A stretch of 44,033 nucleotides of DNA from assembly GCF_902779965.1 (NCBI RefSeq), contig NZ_CACZDK010000030.1, positions 1-44,033 of the forward strand, given 5' to 3'. Below the pieces are notes generated by a model, which did not search any database, was not told the origin of the DNA, and worked only from the letters and a program-made list of their open reading frames with translations. How positions within the stretch are numbered: position 1 is the first letter of the stretch; every line of letters begins with the position of its first letter. The position numbers and the translations under genes are program-made. Of the stretch, positions 1-8,672 are shown one piece after another. The DNA comes from Fibrobacter succinogenes. GTDB taxonomy: Bacteria > Fibrobacterota > Fibrobacteria > Fibrobacterales > Fibrobacteraceae.

Positions 1-96
1 TTGAACGAAGAGAAAGCCAGCGTCATTAAGGCGCTGGCAGTAACAGCCCCTTCTAGGGGCAAAGCAAGCCACCCCTCTTAGGGGTGGCTTGTGACT
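1..96. repeat. Left copy of a terminal inverted repeat with three hairpins
   Basis: Bases 1-96 are the exact reverse complement of 43935-44030. The unit holds three successive palindromes: GCCAGCG/CGCTGGC (about 16-38), GCCCC/GGGGC (about 45-60), and a 12-bp perfect stem CAAGCCACCCCT/AGGGGTGGCTTG with a 3-base loop (about 65-91). It ends 8 bases from the stop codon of the minus-strand gene at 104. Read in that gene's direction it is a 3'-flanking element, and the right-end copy has the same sense relative to its own upstream gene. I see no ORF in it. A dispersed repeat at a contig break is the likeliest explanation. Confidence 0.95.
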
Positions 97-103
97 TTCG
101 ATT

Positions 104-2323
104 TTATCGTTTTAAATCCATCGTCAATTCAAGCAATACGTTTCCATTTGCATTGACATGGGCTTTGCCATCTGATGAAAATTCAGCCAATTGCTCGTTC
201 AGCATTTCTACGAGAACCGGATCAATATTTGCGCCAAAATTAAAAACAAATTTTATACACGCCACTTTGGCTGCTGATCCGTCTATAATTTCATTTTTCT
301 TTACATCGAGATACTTGACTTCACAAGGTTTTTCAAGTGAATCTCCTTTGAATACAATTTTCCATGCTTCATTATACTTTTTCACAAAATCAAATAAATC
401 GCTATAGCGTTTTTTATAGACAAACTGTTTACGCTGTTTATCATAATTTTGTTCAATAAGACCATACTTGCATTGTTCCGTGCCATTTCCATAAACAACT
501 TGTTCAAACTTTTCAACAAAACCAGGAACATTTTTGGCAGTTTCTGCCGAAAATCCATTTGTTTCTTTTTCAGTACGCTCTCGCAAATTTCGCAATGCAT
601 TCACAATAAAATAAGTTTTAGACAAAAGTTCATCCGAGAAAAAAATACTTGATTCTAAAGAACGAGGAATTACCCAATTCCCTTTTTCAAAATCATAGAC
701 AACTTGATCTTTTCTAAATTTTCCATTCAAAGAAAGCGTGCCATACTTTAGCGATAAAGCATCATAATCAACAACCATAGCGGGATTTTGAACTTCTACG
801 GAATCATGCAATAAAACGGATTCAAGATTGATACGAACTGAATAACGGAACTTGCCATATTTTTTTGACAATCCATCATAAAATACAGCCTTAAGCGGTG
901 GAATATTTAAATCCTTTACATCTGATAAAATTCTCAAATCAATCTTTTCAATATCACAAGACTCCATAATAATAAAGCCATTAGCTATGGAAAAAGCAAG
1001 CTTAATATAGGCATCAATACTAGCGTTAAAGCCCTTTCCATTTATTAGACTAGAATCAACATTATTTGCAAAAACAATAGAATCTAAAGTTATTTTATAC
1101 ACAAGCGTATTTGACTGATTATGCAATTTGGCTTTATTTATTTTACTCAAATTTTTTGAGTTTTGCATATAATAAAAATTGCTTTCATCATATTTATCAA
1201 ACATGTATTTCAAAGACTCATTCAATATCGCAATATGGCCTACAGGAGAAATTTTTCTAGAAAACCGTGCTAAATTTTTCTTCACGGTGTTAAGGTCTAA
1301 GGTTCCTTCATTACCATCTTTATCAAGGTCAATGCCATAATCCAAAGCATATTGCGTATATACACTGAGCATTCTTATCCTTTCAACAATTTCTTCTAAC
1401 GATAAAGGTTTCTTTCCGCTTGAAAACGCAAGTTGTCCAAAAAAAGGTAGTTGTACATTTTTCAATTTATCAAGTTCAATATCCACTACAAGAGATTCAT
1501 CGCGAATATTAGTCTTCACCTCTTTTTTCGTTATAAAAATTTTCAAATTACCCTCTTCAACGAAATAAGGCCCAGGTAACGAGAACGTATTCTCCCTTGT
1601 TATACCAGGAACATCCATCGTAAAAAAGTCAAATTTAGCACCAAGGGAATATCCGTCTTTTTCTTTGGCAAATACAAAATCAGCCCCAAACGTAGCCGTA
1701 ATTTGCGATTTTGCTTTAATAGTTTCAAAACTTACATTCTGTCGGTCTGTTTTTAAAATAAATTCAATTTTTAAAGAATCTTTGGAATCCCACAAAAAAT
1801 ATTCTTTGTCGTATTTTAAAAGATTAATCGTGTCTATAGGCGTACCCAAATAATAGTTTTTCTTCATTTTTAGATTTATTGCAGAGAATGGAATACTTTT
1901 TTTCTTCAACGAATCAACAACAGCCTTCACCCCCTGCATATCCACACGAAGCATTATACCAGGTTTCGCCTGAACGTGTAAAGACCGCATAATATCCGCT
2001 CTAGCATTATCGATTATTCTAATTATTTCATAAGCACTATACTCTTTTCCTGCTATTTTCAGCTTTTTTCCGACATACGGGATTATATAATTTTCGCTTA
2101 TTGCAGGTAACGAATCTAAAGTATCAACGTTCAACTTTACAATAGGATTTCCTTCTACCGGCATTCTATAATCATCAAGATCCTCATCGCAACAATCAAC
2201 TAAATTTTGTTTTTTGGGGGATGCGTTCGTTTTCGCATCGTTTATGCCAACCATTAGCAAAATAGTCATCACAAAAACAACATACCAATATTTTTTCTTT
2301 TTTGATAATCCTAAATAACGCAT
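104..2323 (-). CDS. Large exported protein, paralog A of an unrecognised three-member family
   Basis: About 739 residues. A basic N-terminus is followed by one hydrophobic segment (about residues 14-27), so the protein is exported or membrane-anchored. No known domain was recognised. The body has an internal duplication. A segment with IPYVGKKL, then KEYS and EII, starts near residue 81; a second with LPFFGQL, then EEIV, starts near residue 292. Both continue into a VKK motif. A possible third, weaker copy (FSDELL..NALRNLRE) lies near the C-terminus. The motif EGNLKIF and the phrase MVVDYDALS are shared with the neighbours at 2446 and 8673. I chose the ATG at 2323 over a GTG four codons upstream; neither has a strong Shine-Dalgarno sequence. 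Function unknown; a surface or periplasmic role is inferred only from the leader. Confidence 0.8.
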   Translation of the reverse strand: MRYLGLSKKKKYWYVVFVMTILLMVGINDAKTNASPKKQNLVDCCDEDLDDYRMPVEGNPIVKLNVDTLDSLPAISENYIIPYVGKKLKIAGKEYSAYEIIRIIDNARADIMRSLHVQAKPGIMLRVDMQGVKAVVDSLKKKSIPFSAINLKMKKNYYLGTPIDTINLLKYDKEYFLWDSKDSLKIEFILKTDRQNVSFETIKAKSQITATFGADFVFAKEKDGYSLGAKFDFFTMDVPGITRENTFSLPGPYFVEEGNLKIFITKKEVKTNIRDESLVVDIELDKLKNVQLPFFGQLAFSSGKKPLSLEEIVERIRMLSVYTQYALDYGIDLDKDGNEGTLDLNTVKKNLARFSRKISPVGHIAILNESLKYMFDKYDESNFYYMQNSKNLSKINKAKLHNQSNTLVYKITLDSIVFANNVDSSLINGKGFNASIDAYIKLAFSIANGFIIMESCDIEKIDLRILSDVKDLNIPPLKAVFYDGLSKKYGKFRYSVRINLESVLLHDSVEVQNPAMVVDYDALSLKYGTLSLNGKFRKDQVVYDFEKGNWVIPRSLESSIFFSDELLSKTYFIVNALRNLRERTEKETNGFSAETAKNVPGFVEKFEQVVYGNGTEQCKYGLIEQNYDKQRKQFVYKKRYSDLFDFVKKYNEAWKIVFKGDSLEKPCEVKYLDVKKNEIIDGSAAKVACIKFVFNFGANIDPVLVEMLNEQLAEFSSDGKAHVNANGNVLLELTMDLKR

Positions 2324-2445
2324 ATTTATTACCACATAAATTTATTATTATCCATTCACGCCTTTCAATTTGAGCGGTGTCGCCACAAATGTAATACCTG
2401 TTGTAAGTCCTGGATTTGAGTCCGGGGCTTTTCTACATCAGTCTC

Positions 2446-4746
2446 TTACTTAAATTCAACCAGTAAATCGATGGTCAATTTCCCGTCTCGGGAGAATGCG
2501 ACTTGAGCCTTTGTCGGGAATTCCGCCAGACGTTTACGCAGGATTTTTACCAGCTCCTGCCCGAAATCCGGTCGCAATCCGAAGTCCAAGTCGAACGAGA
2601 TTTTTGCATAGGCGATTTTCCCCTTGAACAAGTCCCGTTCAGCAGCGACCGCCTTTTTCTTGGCATCGAGAAATTCGATTTTGCACAGGCCTTTGGTTCC
2701 AAAGACATTTTTCCAGGCACTGTTAAATTTTTCGGCAAAATCCTGCACGTCGCCAAAGCTCCTGCGGTACTTCGCACCCATGTTTTTCACAAGGCCGTTG
2801 CTGTTGTATTTCGTAGTATCCACGAAGACGACGCGGTCCATTTTCTCGACAACCGCCGCAACGTTTTTGACAGCCTCGCCAATGGAATCCGCCGTCGCCG
2901 AACCATCCGCATGGTTGCGCAACTCACGCAGGGCGTTCCCGATGGCATAGACATGGGCGAGCAAATCTTCGCCAGTGAACGAGGTAAAACGTTTTAAAGG
3001 AGCGGGTACATTCCATTCGCCACGGTTAAAATCGTAAGTAAACTTATCCCTGCCGCCTTTGTTCTTCATGGGCAAAACAACAGAATAGCCAACCTTGAAC
3101 GAGAGGGAATCAAAATCCACGACCATAGACGGATGAGCCCTCATCACAGAATCTGCATCTTTCGCATTTATACTCGCATTATAGCGAAGCTTTCCATAAT
3201 TTTCCTCATGACCATCTCCGAACTTGGTATCAAACATTCCGACCCCCATGGAATAAACATGGTTGGACAACGACAAATCCACTTTATCGAGAATCAGGGC
3301 GTCATAGACTAGAGTGCCCCCTTTCGCGAGATAAATCAGAATTTTAACATAGACATCGACTTCGGCTTCAAAACGCTGTGTATTTTTCATATTCATATCA
3401 AATTTCGGGAGATACATCAGCTTTTGGGGCGAAATTTTAAGAACAATATAATTCTTCCCTTCATGCAACGGGACACTCCCCGTAACAGCTTGCAAAGAAT
3501 CTCCATACAACTTCACAAAATCACGTTCGTCATATTCCTTCCGCACATCCCGTAGAGTGCGGTTCAATATGGACACTCCGCCCAACGGGATTTTTTTCAC
3601 GAAAATGCTATCCATTACTTTTTTCGCATCAGAGAGATTTATCTTGTTGTCATCTCCAATAGCACAATCCACTCCATATTGAACAATGTGGAGATACTCA
3701 TCGAGATTTTCGACAATCTCCCTTATGCTGTATTTACTCTTTCCATAGGAGAATTCCTTTTTTTCAAGAAATGGGATTTCGACAATGTCCAAAGCCCAAT
3801 AATAACCCTTCAGCGAAAAATACACCTCCCCTATTTCATCTATCAACTCCAGGTTATCCTTCGCCCCATCCTTGGACAGGAAAATCTTGTAATTGCCTTC
3901 CTTGATCCGAGCCGGCCAGCCTTTCGTATTCTCGGACGTCAATCCTGGCATTTCCAGGACAAATGACTTGAAATTTGTATTCAGTTCAGGATTCTCCTTG
4001 AATTTCGAAATTTTAAAATCGAACGAAACAACAGCATTGAGGGGAGAATCTTTTTTCAGGGGTCCCAAATCCAAATGTACGCTATCCGTATTGAGCTTGA
4101 AATCGATGCCCGACAATTTGGCATACGTGTTCGACATGCAAGAATCTTCTTTCAGCGTCAGGAGATCAATGGACTCCACCTTGGAATCGGCATCATGCAT
4201 CAAGTTGAGATTGATAGACGAAAAGAAATCGGAAAACAGTCGAGAACCCATCTTCGAATTCAAGGAATCCATCGTCTTTTTGAGGCCAGGCAAGTCCAAC
4301 AACAGCGTGTCCTTGTATTCTCTCATATTGCCCTTCATGGCAAGCATGATGTTTGTCCTCACGGCATCGACCTTACCGATTATTTCAGAAACACTATACC
4401 AATAATCGCCTACTTTCAAATTTGCACTAGGACCCCAAAAATAAGAAGAGTAAATGGAGAACGTCAAGGAATGACCGCTTACGACATGCGGAATTTCAAA
4501 ATTTTCATCAACTCGGGGAATGCTCGAATCCGCGCTGGCGACTTCAAGTTTCAAGGCTGTCGAAGGATCGTTGAACTTCGCATTATTCTTGCAACAGACG
4601 ATTTTCGGAGTGTACAAATAGCGGTTCCTGGACGAATAGAAATGGTCCAAATCGGGTCTTGCCATGGACGCATGCACATTGCCAAAGCAGAGTGCAAGGA
4701 CCAACGCACCCAAAAGGCGGTGTGCAAGAAGCGTTGTCGTATTCAT
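2446..4746 (-). CDS. Large exported protein, paralog B of the same family
   Basis: 766 residues with a classical signal peptide (LLGALVLALCFGNVHA) and a good ribosome site (AAGGAATC directly before ATG). Like paralog A it has a CC pair shortly after the leader, a first repeat (IPHV, then YWYSVSEII), a second repeat (IPFLEKKEF, then SIREIVENL) and a third C-terminal segment (FTGEDLL..NALRELR). MVVDFDSLSFK and the EGNYKIFLS motif match A closely. The lower strand bias to A/T than in A suggests the copies have diverged for some time. It lies 122 bp upstream of A on the same strand, so co-transcription is possible. No function is recognisable. Confidence 0.82.
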   Translation of the reverse strand: MNTTTLLAHRLLGALVLALCFGNVHASMARPDLDHFYSSRNRYLYTPKIVCCKNNAKFNDPSTALKLEVASADSSIPRVDENFEIPHVVSGHSLTFSIYSSYFWGPSANLKVGDYWYSVSEIIGKVDAVRTNIMLAMKGNMREYKDTLLLDLPGLKKTMDSLNSKMGSRLFSDFFSSINLNLMHDADSKVESIDLLTLKEDSCMSNTYAKLSGIDFKLNTDSVHLDLGPLKKDSPLNAVVSFDFKISKFKENPELNTNFKSFVLEMPGLTSENTKGWPARIKEGNYKIFLSKDGAKDNLELIDEIGEVYFSLKGYYWALDIVEIPFLEKKEFSYGKSKYSIREIVENLDEYLHIVQYGVDCAIGDDNKINLSDAKKVMDSIFVKKIPLGGVSILNRTLRDVRKEYDERDFVKLYGDSLQAVTGSVPLHEGKNYIVLKISPQKLMYLPKFDMNMKNTQRFEAEVDVYVKILIYLAKGGTLVYDALILDKVDLSLSNHVYSMGVGMFDTKFGDGHEENYGKLRYNASINAKDADSVMRAHPSMVVDFDSLSFKVGYSVVLPMKNKGGRDKFTYDFNRGEWNVPAPLKRFTSFTGEDLLAHVYAIGNALRELRNHADGSATADSIGEAVKNVAAVVEKMDRVVFVDTTKYNSNGLVKNMGAKYRRSFGDVQDFAEKFNSAWKNVFGTKGLCKIEFLDAKKKAVAAERDLFKGKIAYAKISFDLDFGLRPDFGQELVKILRKRLAEFPTKAQVAFSRDGKLTIDLLVEFK

Positions 4747-4855
4747 GATTCCTTCTTTATAACTTTTATTCTTGACGGATAAAATAGCAAAATAAAGGAC
4801 GCGAAAGCAAATGCAAATCGCGTCTAAAATAATCGACTGGTGTAAAATTTTAGTT

Positions 4856-7120
4856 TCAGCGGTTCAGGAGAATGCGTAGCGACCGCTTGCTATGCGGGTT
4901 ACGGACGATATAGACACCGTTATTGAATCCGGCTGTGCCGAGGGAAGATTTTAAATCATCCGTCGAGAGAATTGTACCAAGCTTTTTGCCAGAGAGATCA
5001 AAAACCTGAAGACTTGCGTGCACGAAATTCAAATCGGCTTCGCGTGGCAATACCGGAATTGCGGTTCTCGACGTATCGCCCGAAGCAATCGAATCATCCG
5101 CAACGGCGTACCACTTGGCATTTTTAATGCTTGCGGTCGCATCGGTCGGGGGCGTCGTGAGGTTTGCACCGTAATTTGCATTGCCAAGCATTCCATTATC
5201 GACCATGCCGTAGAAAATTCCCTTTGAGATTTCCTTATCGAAGTTGTTTTCGAGGTCGCCGCGAAGCTGAGCCGTGCCGGAAAGTTTCTTGCCATTTACC
5301 GCCCACATCACGCCATAGACCTGTGCGTTGTCGGTCACGGTCGTATTCACGATAATCGAAATCGCACCGACTTTAGCCTTGCCGCTAATCGTTCCGCTTA
5401 CGAGCCAGGCATCCTCTTCGAGCACGGCATCGCCGCTGATGTTTCCCGCAGTCACGAGCGCTCGACCGCGTACCACAGCGTTATCGCTAATTGTTCCGCC
5501 ATTCACGACTGCAAAATCCTCGATGCGAGCGTTCCCAGAAATCGTACCGCCGTTCACGACCGCATCGGGCCCCACATAAGCCGTTGCAGCCACTTTCGCC
5601 TTGTTGCTCACGAGACCGCCGCCATTTGCATGCTTAGTATAGCCGCTTGCATTCGAAGGCTTCCAGAAGTCCTTGTTATAACCTTCGGGAACGCCGTTTA
5701 CGACTTCAATCATGTATGGATAGCGGTAAATGCTGTAGTAGAATTGGTCCCACAAAATCGTCTGCATTTCGGTCGGAGTCGCCGTCACGGCAAGCCACAA
5801 AGCCTTATCGTTCGCCTTAGTCTCGATTTCAAGATTGAAACCCGTTCCATGCTTCATTTCACTGTATCGCGGCGTGCCGTCACTGCCTTCCGCCACAAGG
5901 CCAACCGTCCAGCCCGAAGCTGGATTCGGCAATTTGTCCGGGGCGTAATTGCACCAATTGTACGTTTTTCCTTTGTAGTAGTCGGTATTGTCGCCAAAGC
6001 ATTTATATCCGCTAACAGTAGGTTTCTCTTGCACGATTCCGCGGAACTTGATTGTCACCTTCCCCGCCGTTTCTGGATAAATGCGCACAAGGTTATAACC
6101 CCAACGCTGCGGAGCCCAGTAAGAGGGCGAAACGTAACGGTCCGCGCACTCCTCGTCTGCGGTACACTCCATCTTGTTCAGCATGGTCACACGCGTATGC
6201 CTACGGTAATTGTCGCCCCAGCTTGCGTCACGACGCGTCTTAAATTCATAATCGCCATAGGATTTTTTGTACAAACTCTTTTTTGTCGGAGCGTATTCAA
6301 GCGTCGCGTTTTTCATGGCGAACTTTCCGAACTGTTCGTTCAACTGTTCTAGCGACCAGCCATAGACCATCATCATCGCGCTAAACGGAGTCTGCTCCAT
6401 GCGACCATCTTCCCCGTCGCGAATCGATTCCATCCAGATGCGGTTGACTTCGTGCGCTCCCTTGTAGCCACCTCCAAATTCTTCTTTGAGGTGTTCCAAA
6501 AATTGCCAGTTGCAATAACGGTCGCGCGTCGAACCGTAATACAAATACGGATAGTTAATCAGATATTCCGAGCAATGAGCGTCATTTGGATTGTACTGGT
6601 GCGCCATCCAATTCGCGTGGCTCTCGGCGAACCACCCCGAATGGCTGTTGTTGCCCATCCAGCCGGCAACGCCCTGCAAGCCGTGAGCGAATTCGTGCGA
6701 CGTACCCCAATAATCCTTGAGGGAACCAACGCCAATCCACATGCCGGGGCCAAATTCGTTGTTCAATCCCTTCACGTAGTCCTGGCCACCGTAAAGTGCC
6801 GCCATCACAGAGTTGTCGAACACGTAAATGTTGCTTTTGAGTTTTCGGTCCGGGCTTTTCGGGAACGGGAGCATCCAGCCGAGCGAATCGATATAGAATG
6901 AATAGACTTTTTCAAGCGACTGGAGCACGCCCTCTGCATCCGATGTCGGAATGGCAACATTATTCGCCTTGCCATCATCGCTCGTCGGCTTTTTGCAAAC
7001 CTCGAAATGTTCCGAAGAACGAATCAGCGTAAAGCCATTGCTTTCACACTGCGGAATCCAGTTTACGTCTGCGAATGCGACAACAGCGGCAACGCATACA
7101 ATTTGCGGAAATAGTCTCAT
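4856..7120 (-). CDS. Putative exported zinc metallopeptidase with beta-helix-like repeat and C-terminal sorting module
   Basis: About 754 residues, from the ATG at 7120, which gives a signal peptide (MRLFPQIVCVAAVVAFA); TTG/ATG codons up to 7138 are alternatives. Near residue 142 is HEFAHGLQ, an HExxH-type zinc motif, followed about 20 residues later by WFAESHANWMAHQ, whose Glu could be the third ligand. This resembles DUF6055-type exported proteins (family assignment from memory). Around residues 510-620 a run of short repeats (NGGTISGNARIED, GGTISDNAVVRG) looks like a left-handed beta-helix of the hexapeptide type. The last 40 residues (LQVFDLSGKKLG...GVYIVR) resemble a type IX-like C-terminal sorting domain. 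A role in degrading or binding extracellular polymer is inferred; proteolytic activity is not proven. Confidence 0.8.
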   Translation of the reverse strand: MRLFPQIVCVAAVVAFADVNWIPQCESNGFTLIRSSEHFEVCKKPTSDDGKANNVAIPTSDAEGVLQSLEKVYSFYIDSLGWMLPFPKSPDRKLKSNIYVFDNSVMAALYGGQDYVKGLNNEFGPGMWIGVGSLKDYWGTSHEFAHGLQGVAGWMGNNSHSGWFAESHANWMAHQYNPNDAHCSEYLINYPYLYYGSTRDRYCNWQFLEHLKEEFGGGYKGAHEVNRIWMESIRDGEDGRMEQTPFSAMMMVYGWSLEQLNEQFGKFAMKNATLEYAPTKKSLYKKSYGDYEFKTRRDASWGDNYRRHTRVTMLNKMECTADEECADRYVSPSYWAPQRWGYNLVRIYPETAGKVTIKFRGIVQEKPTVSGYKCFGDNTDYYKGKTYNWCNYAPDKLPNPASGWTVGLVAEGSDGTPRYSEMKHGTGFNLEIETKANDKALWLAVTATPTEMQTILWDQFYYSIYRYPYMIEVVNGVPEGYNKDFWKPSNASGYTKHANGGGLVSNKAKVAATAYVGPDAVVNGGTISGNARIEDFAVVNGGTISDNAVVRGRALVTAGNISGDAVLEEDAWLVSGTISGKAKVGAISIIVNTTVTDNAQVYGVMWAVNGKKLSGTAQLRGDLENNFDKEISKGIFYGMVDNGMLGNANYGANLTTPPTDATASIKNAKWYAVADDSIASGDTSRTAIPVLPREADLNFVHASLQVFDLSGKKLGTILSTDDLKSSLGTAGFNNGVYIVRNPHSKRSLRILLNR

Positions 7121-7365
7121 ATCACAACCCATCAACAACCCTAGAACATTCTAGGTACTATTAATATACGCTCTCGCACTCTCAAGTGCAAGAGTTAATT
7201 AATGCAAAGTAGTCTTGAGACAACGAAAAATACCGAAATTTCGACGATGATGAAATTAATAGATGCTGTAATAAAAAAACATGTTTCTGCATCACTCGAC
7301 TCCCGCGTCATTGCTCTTCGTGCATAAGCCGCAATTATCCAATGCATGAGCAAGCTCCTACGTTG

Positions 7366-7384
7366 TTCCGGACTTGAGCCGGAA
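7366..7384. repeat. Small palindromic repeat
   Basis: Perfect arms TTCCGG and CCGGAA around a 7-base loop. A related, degenerate form (AGTCCTGGATTTGAGTCCGGGG) lies near 2406-2428 between paralogs A and B. Probably a dispersed intergenic repeat. Confidence 0.6.
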
Positions 7385-7393
7385 TCTTAGTCA

Positions 7394-7444
7394 CAAAAAA
7401 TGGCGGCTCATGCTTCGACATTGCTCAGCACAGGAGTCCGCCAT
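7394..7444 (-). terminator. Probable terminator after the CE6 esterase, with a branched loop
   Basis: On the minus strand ATGGCGG(A)CTC pairs with GAGCCGCCAT, giving 10 base pairs with one bulged A, directly followed by six T. The 24-base loop can itself form TGCT/AGCA, so the structure may be branched. It lies 39 bp past the esterase stop codon. Confidence 0.65.
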
Positions 7445-7482
7445 GAAAATGCCACAATGATATAACAATTTACAGAATTCTA

Positions 7483-8538
7483 CTACTGTTTTTGGCCGCT
7501 CACGCCGTAACGACGTTCAACGCCGTTTTTCTTGAACCGGACAAACAGACTTTGTTCGCTATAATCAAAATAAAGTCTTGGCGACTGCGATTCTACCGCA
7601 CGTACACTTGGCAAGTTTCGAATGGCATTTGTGCTATCCTGAGCGGTCGTATCCGTTTTCGAAGAATCCGTCACGACAGTATCTTTCTTGCTCGTGTCAG
7701 GAGGCGGTTCCTGCGACTTGAGGATTTCGAGCATTTTTTCGGCATAGCGTTCGCCAAATTTTTCATACCCTTCACGAGTGAAGTGCAAAGTATAGCTCGC
7801 CTCTTTAAGCGCCGGGCAACCCTGTGCCGAAATCAAGTGTCCGTTCGGGATGAGGTCCGCGGCCTGTTTCACGGCATCGTTACGCCAACCCAAATCACCC
7901 GTTGGAGCAAGCTCACCAATGAGAATCGGGGTCTTTTCCGGGTCCAGTTCCAGTTCCTTGATCAAGTCGTCATAAACTTTCTTGACGCGTTTCGGCCAGT
8001 CGTTCATCTGGTAGTCCGCTTCGCCCTGATGGAACAAGAAGCCCTTGATGACGCCTTTCTGCTTTGCGATTTTGCCCATCTCCACAATGCGTTTGTACAA
8101 ATCACCGCCATATTCGTCCAGGTACTGAATCCACCAGGTATCGCCCTTGTTCTTTGCGCTTTGAACGTAAGACTTGTTGCGGTCCTTGTCAAACAAGTCG
8201 ATGCTCTGCCCGCCAATAGCTACGTTCGCGACGGCAATTTTGATGCTGTCCGGGAGTTCCTTCACCATTTTGCGTCCAAAGATATCGACAATTCCCACCT
8301 TGGATTGACTATGCCCCATCGGAGGTGCCGCCGGATAGAACTCGCCTACCTTCTGGTTGGAATGATTTGCGGCTCGCAACACCAGGAATCGCGGGTCCTG
8401 CACACGGTCTTTATCGGTTACTGTCGCCTGCCCGGACATGTTCGATTGCCCGTAAGCAAGGTAAATATGCAGGTTCGGGTCCTGCGCAAAACTTACCGCA
8501 CCGAGTACGGCAATTGACATTAGGATTTTTTTTAGCAT
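7483..8538 (-). CDS. Acetylesterase of the SASA/CE6 type (probable acetylxylan esterase)
   Basis: 351 residues, exported (MLKKILMSIAVLGAVSFAQ signal). The start is decided by GGAGG five bases before the ATG at 8538; the open frame runs further upstream to 8700, but that part is untranslated leader. The SGNH-type nucleophile motif YGQSNMSGQ is near residue 28, FHQGEADYQ near 174, and the catalytic-His region LHFTREGYEKF near 249. This is the pattern of the sialate-O-acetylesterase fold used by carbohydrate esterase family 6, to which characterised Fibrobacter acetylxylan esterases belong. It should remove acetyl groups from hemicellulose outside the cytoplasm. A Ser/Thr/Asp linker (about 280-310) leads to a short C-terminal segment (LYFDYSEQSLFVRF) that may be a sorting module. 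Confidence 0.87.
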   Translation of the reverse strand: MLKKILMSIAVLGAVSFAQDPNLHIYLAYGQSNMSGQATVTDKDRVQDPRFLVLRAANHSNQKVGEFYPAAPPMGHSQSKVGIVDIFGRKMVKELPDSIKIAVANVAIGGQSIDLFDKDRNKSYVQSAKNKGDTWWIQYLDEYGGDLYKRIVEMGKIAKQKGVIKGFLFHQGEADYQMNDWPKRVKKVYDDLIKELELDPEKTPILIGELAPTGDLGWRNDAVKQAADLIPNGHLISAQGCPALKEASYTLHFTREGYEKFGERYAEKMLEILKSQEPPPDTSKKDTVVTDSSKTDTTAQDSTNAIRNLPSVRAVESQSPRLYFDYSEQSLFVRFKKNGVERRYGVSGQKQ

Positions 8539-8600
8539 TTGTCCTCCAAACAAAAAGCTGTCACCCACGTGACAAATTATACAACCCTTGTCTTTAATTA

Positions 8601-8629
8601 TAATAAAAAAGAACCCCTTATCGAGGTTC
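8601..8629 (-). terminator. Rho-independent terminator after paralog C
   Basis: On the minus strand GAACCTC-GATAA-GGGGTTC forms a 7-bp stem (one G-T wobble) followed by six T. It lies 44 bp beyond the stop codon of paralog C and upstream of the esterase ribosome site, so the two genes are probably separate units. Confidence 0.8.
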
Positions 8630-8672
8630 CTTGAAATCATTGTGTTGTCAAAAAATGCAATGCAGCAATTCT

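Larger units (their letters stand above)
7121..7482. other. Intergenic stretch with hairpins, no gene
   Basis: 362 bases between the minus-strand esterase and the downstream putative metallopeptidase. I see no convincing coding frame. It contains a terminator-like structure at 7394-7444, the perfect inverted repeat TTCCGG/CCGGAA at 7366-7384 (a Fibrobacter-style dispersed palindrome), and a short hairpin GCACT/AGTGC near 7175-7188. The promoter of the downstream gene must lie here, but no clear -35/-10 pair stands out. Confidence 0.6.

Noticed and set aside
8630-8672. Remains of the missing third repeat after paralog C
   Set aside because: The sequence after the stop gives no match to the A or B C-terminal region in any frame and runs directly into a terminator.
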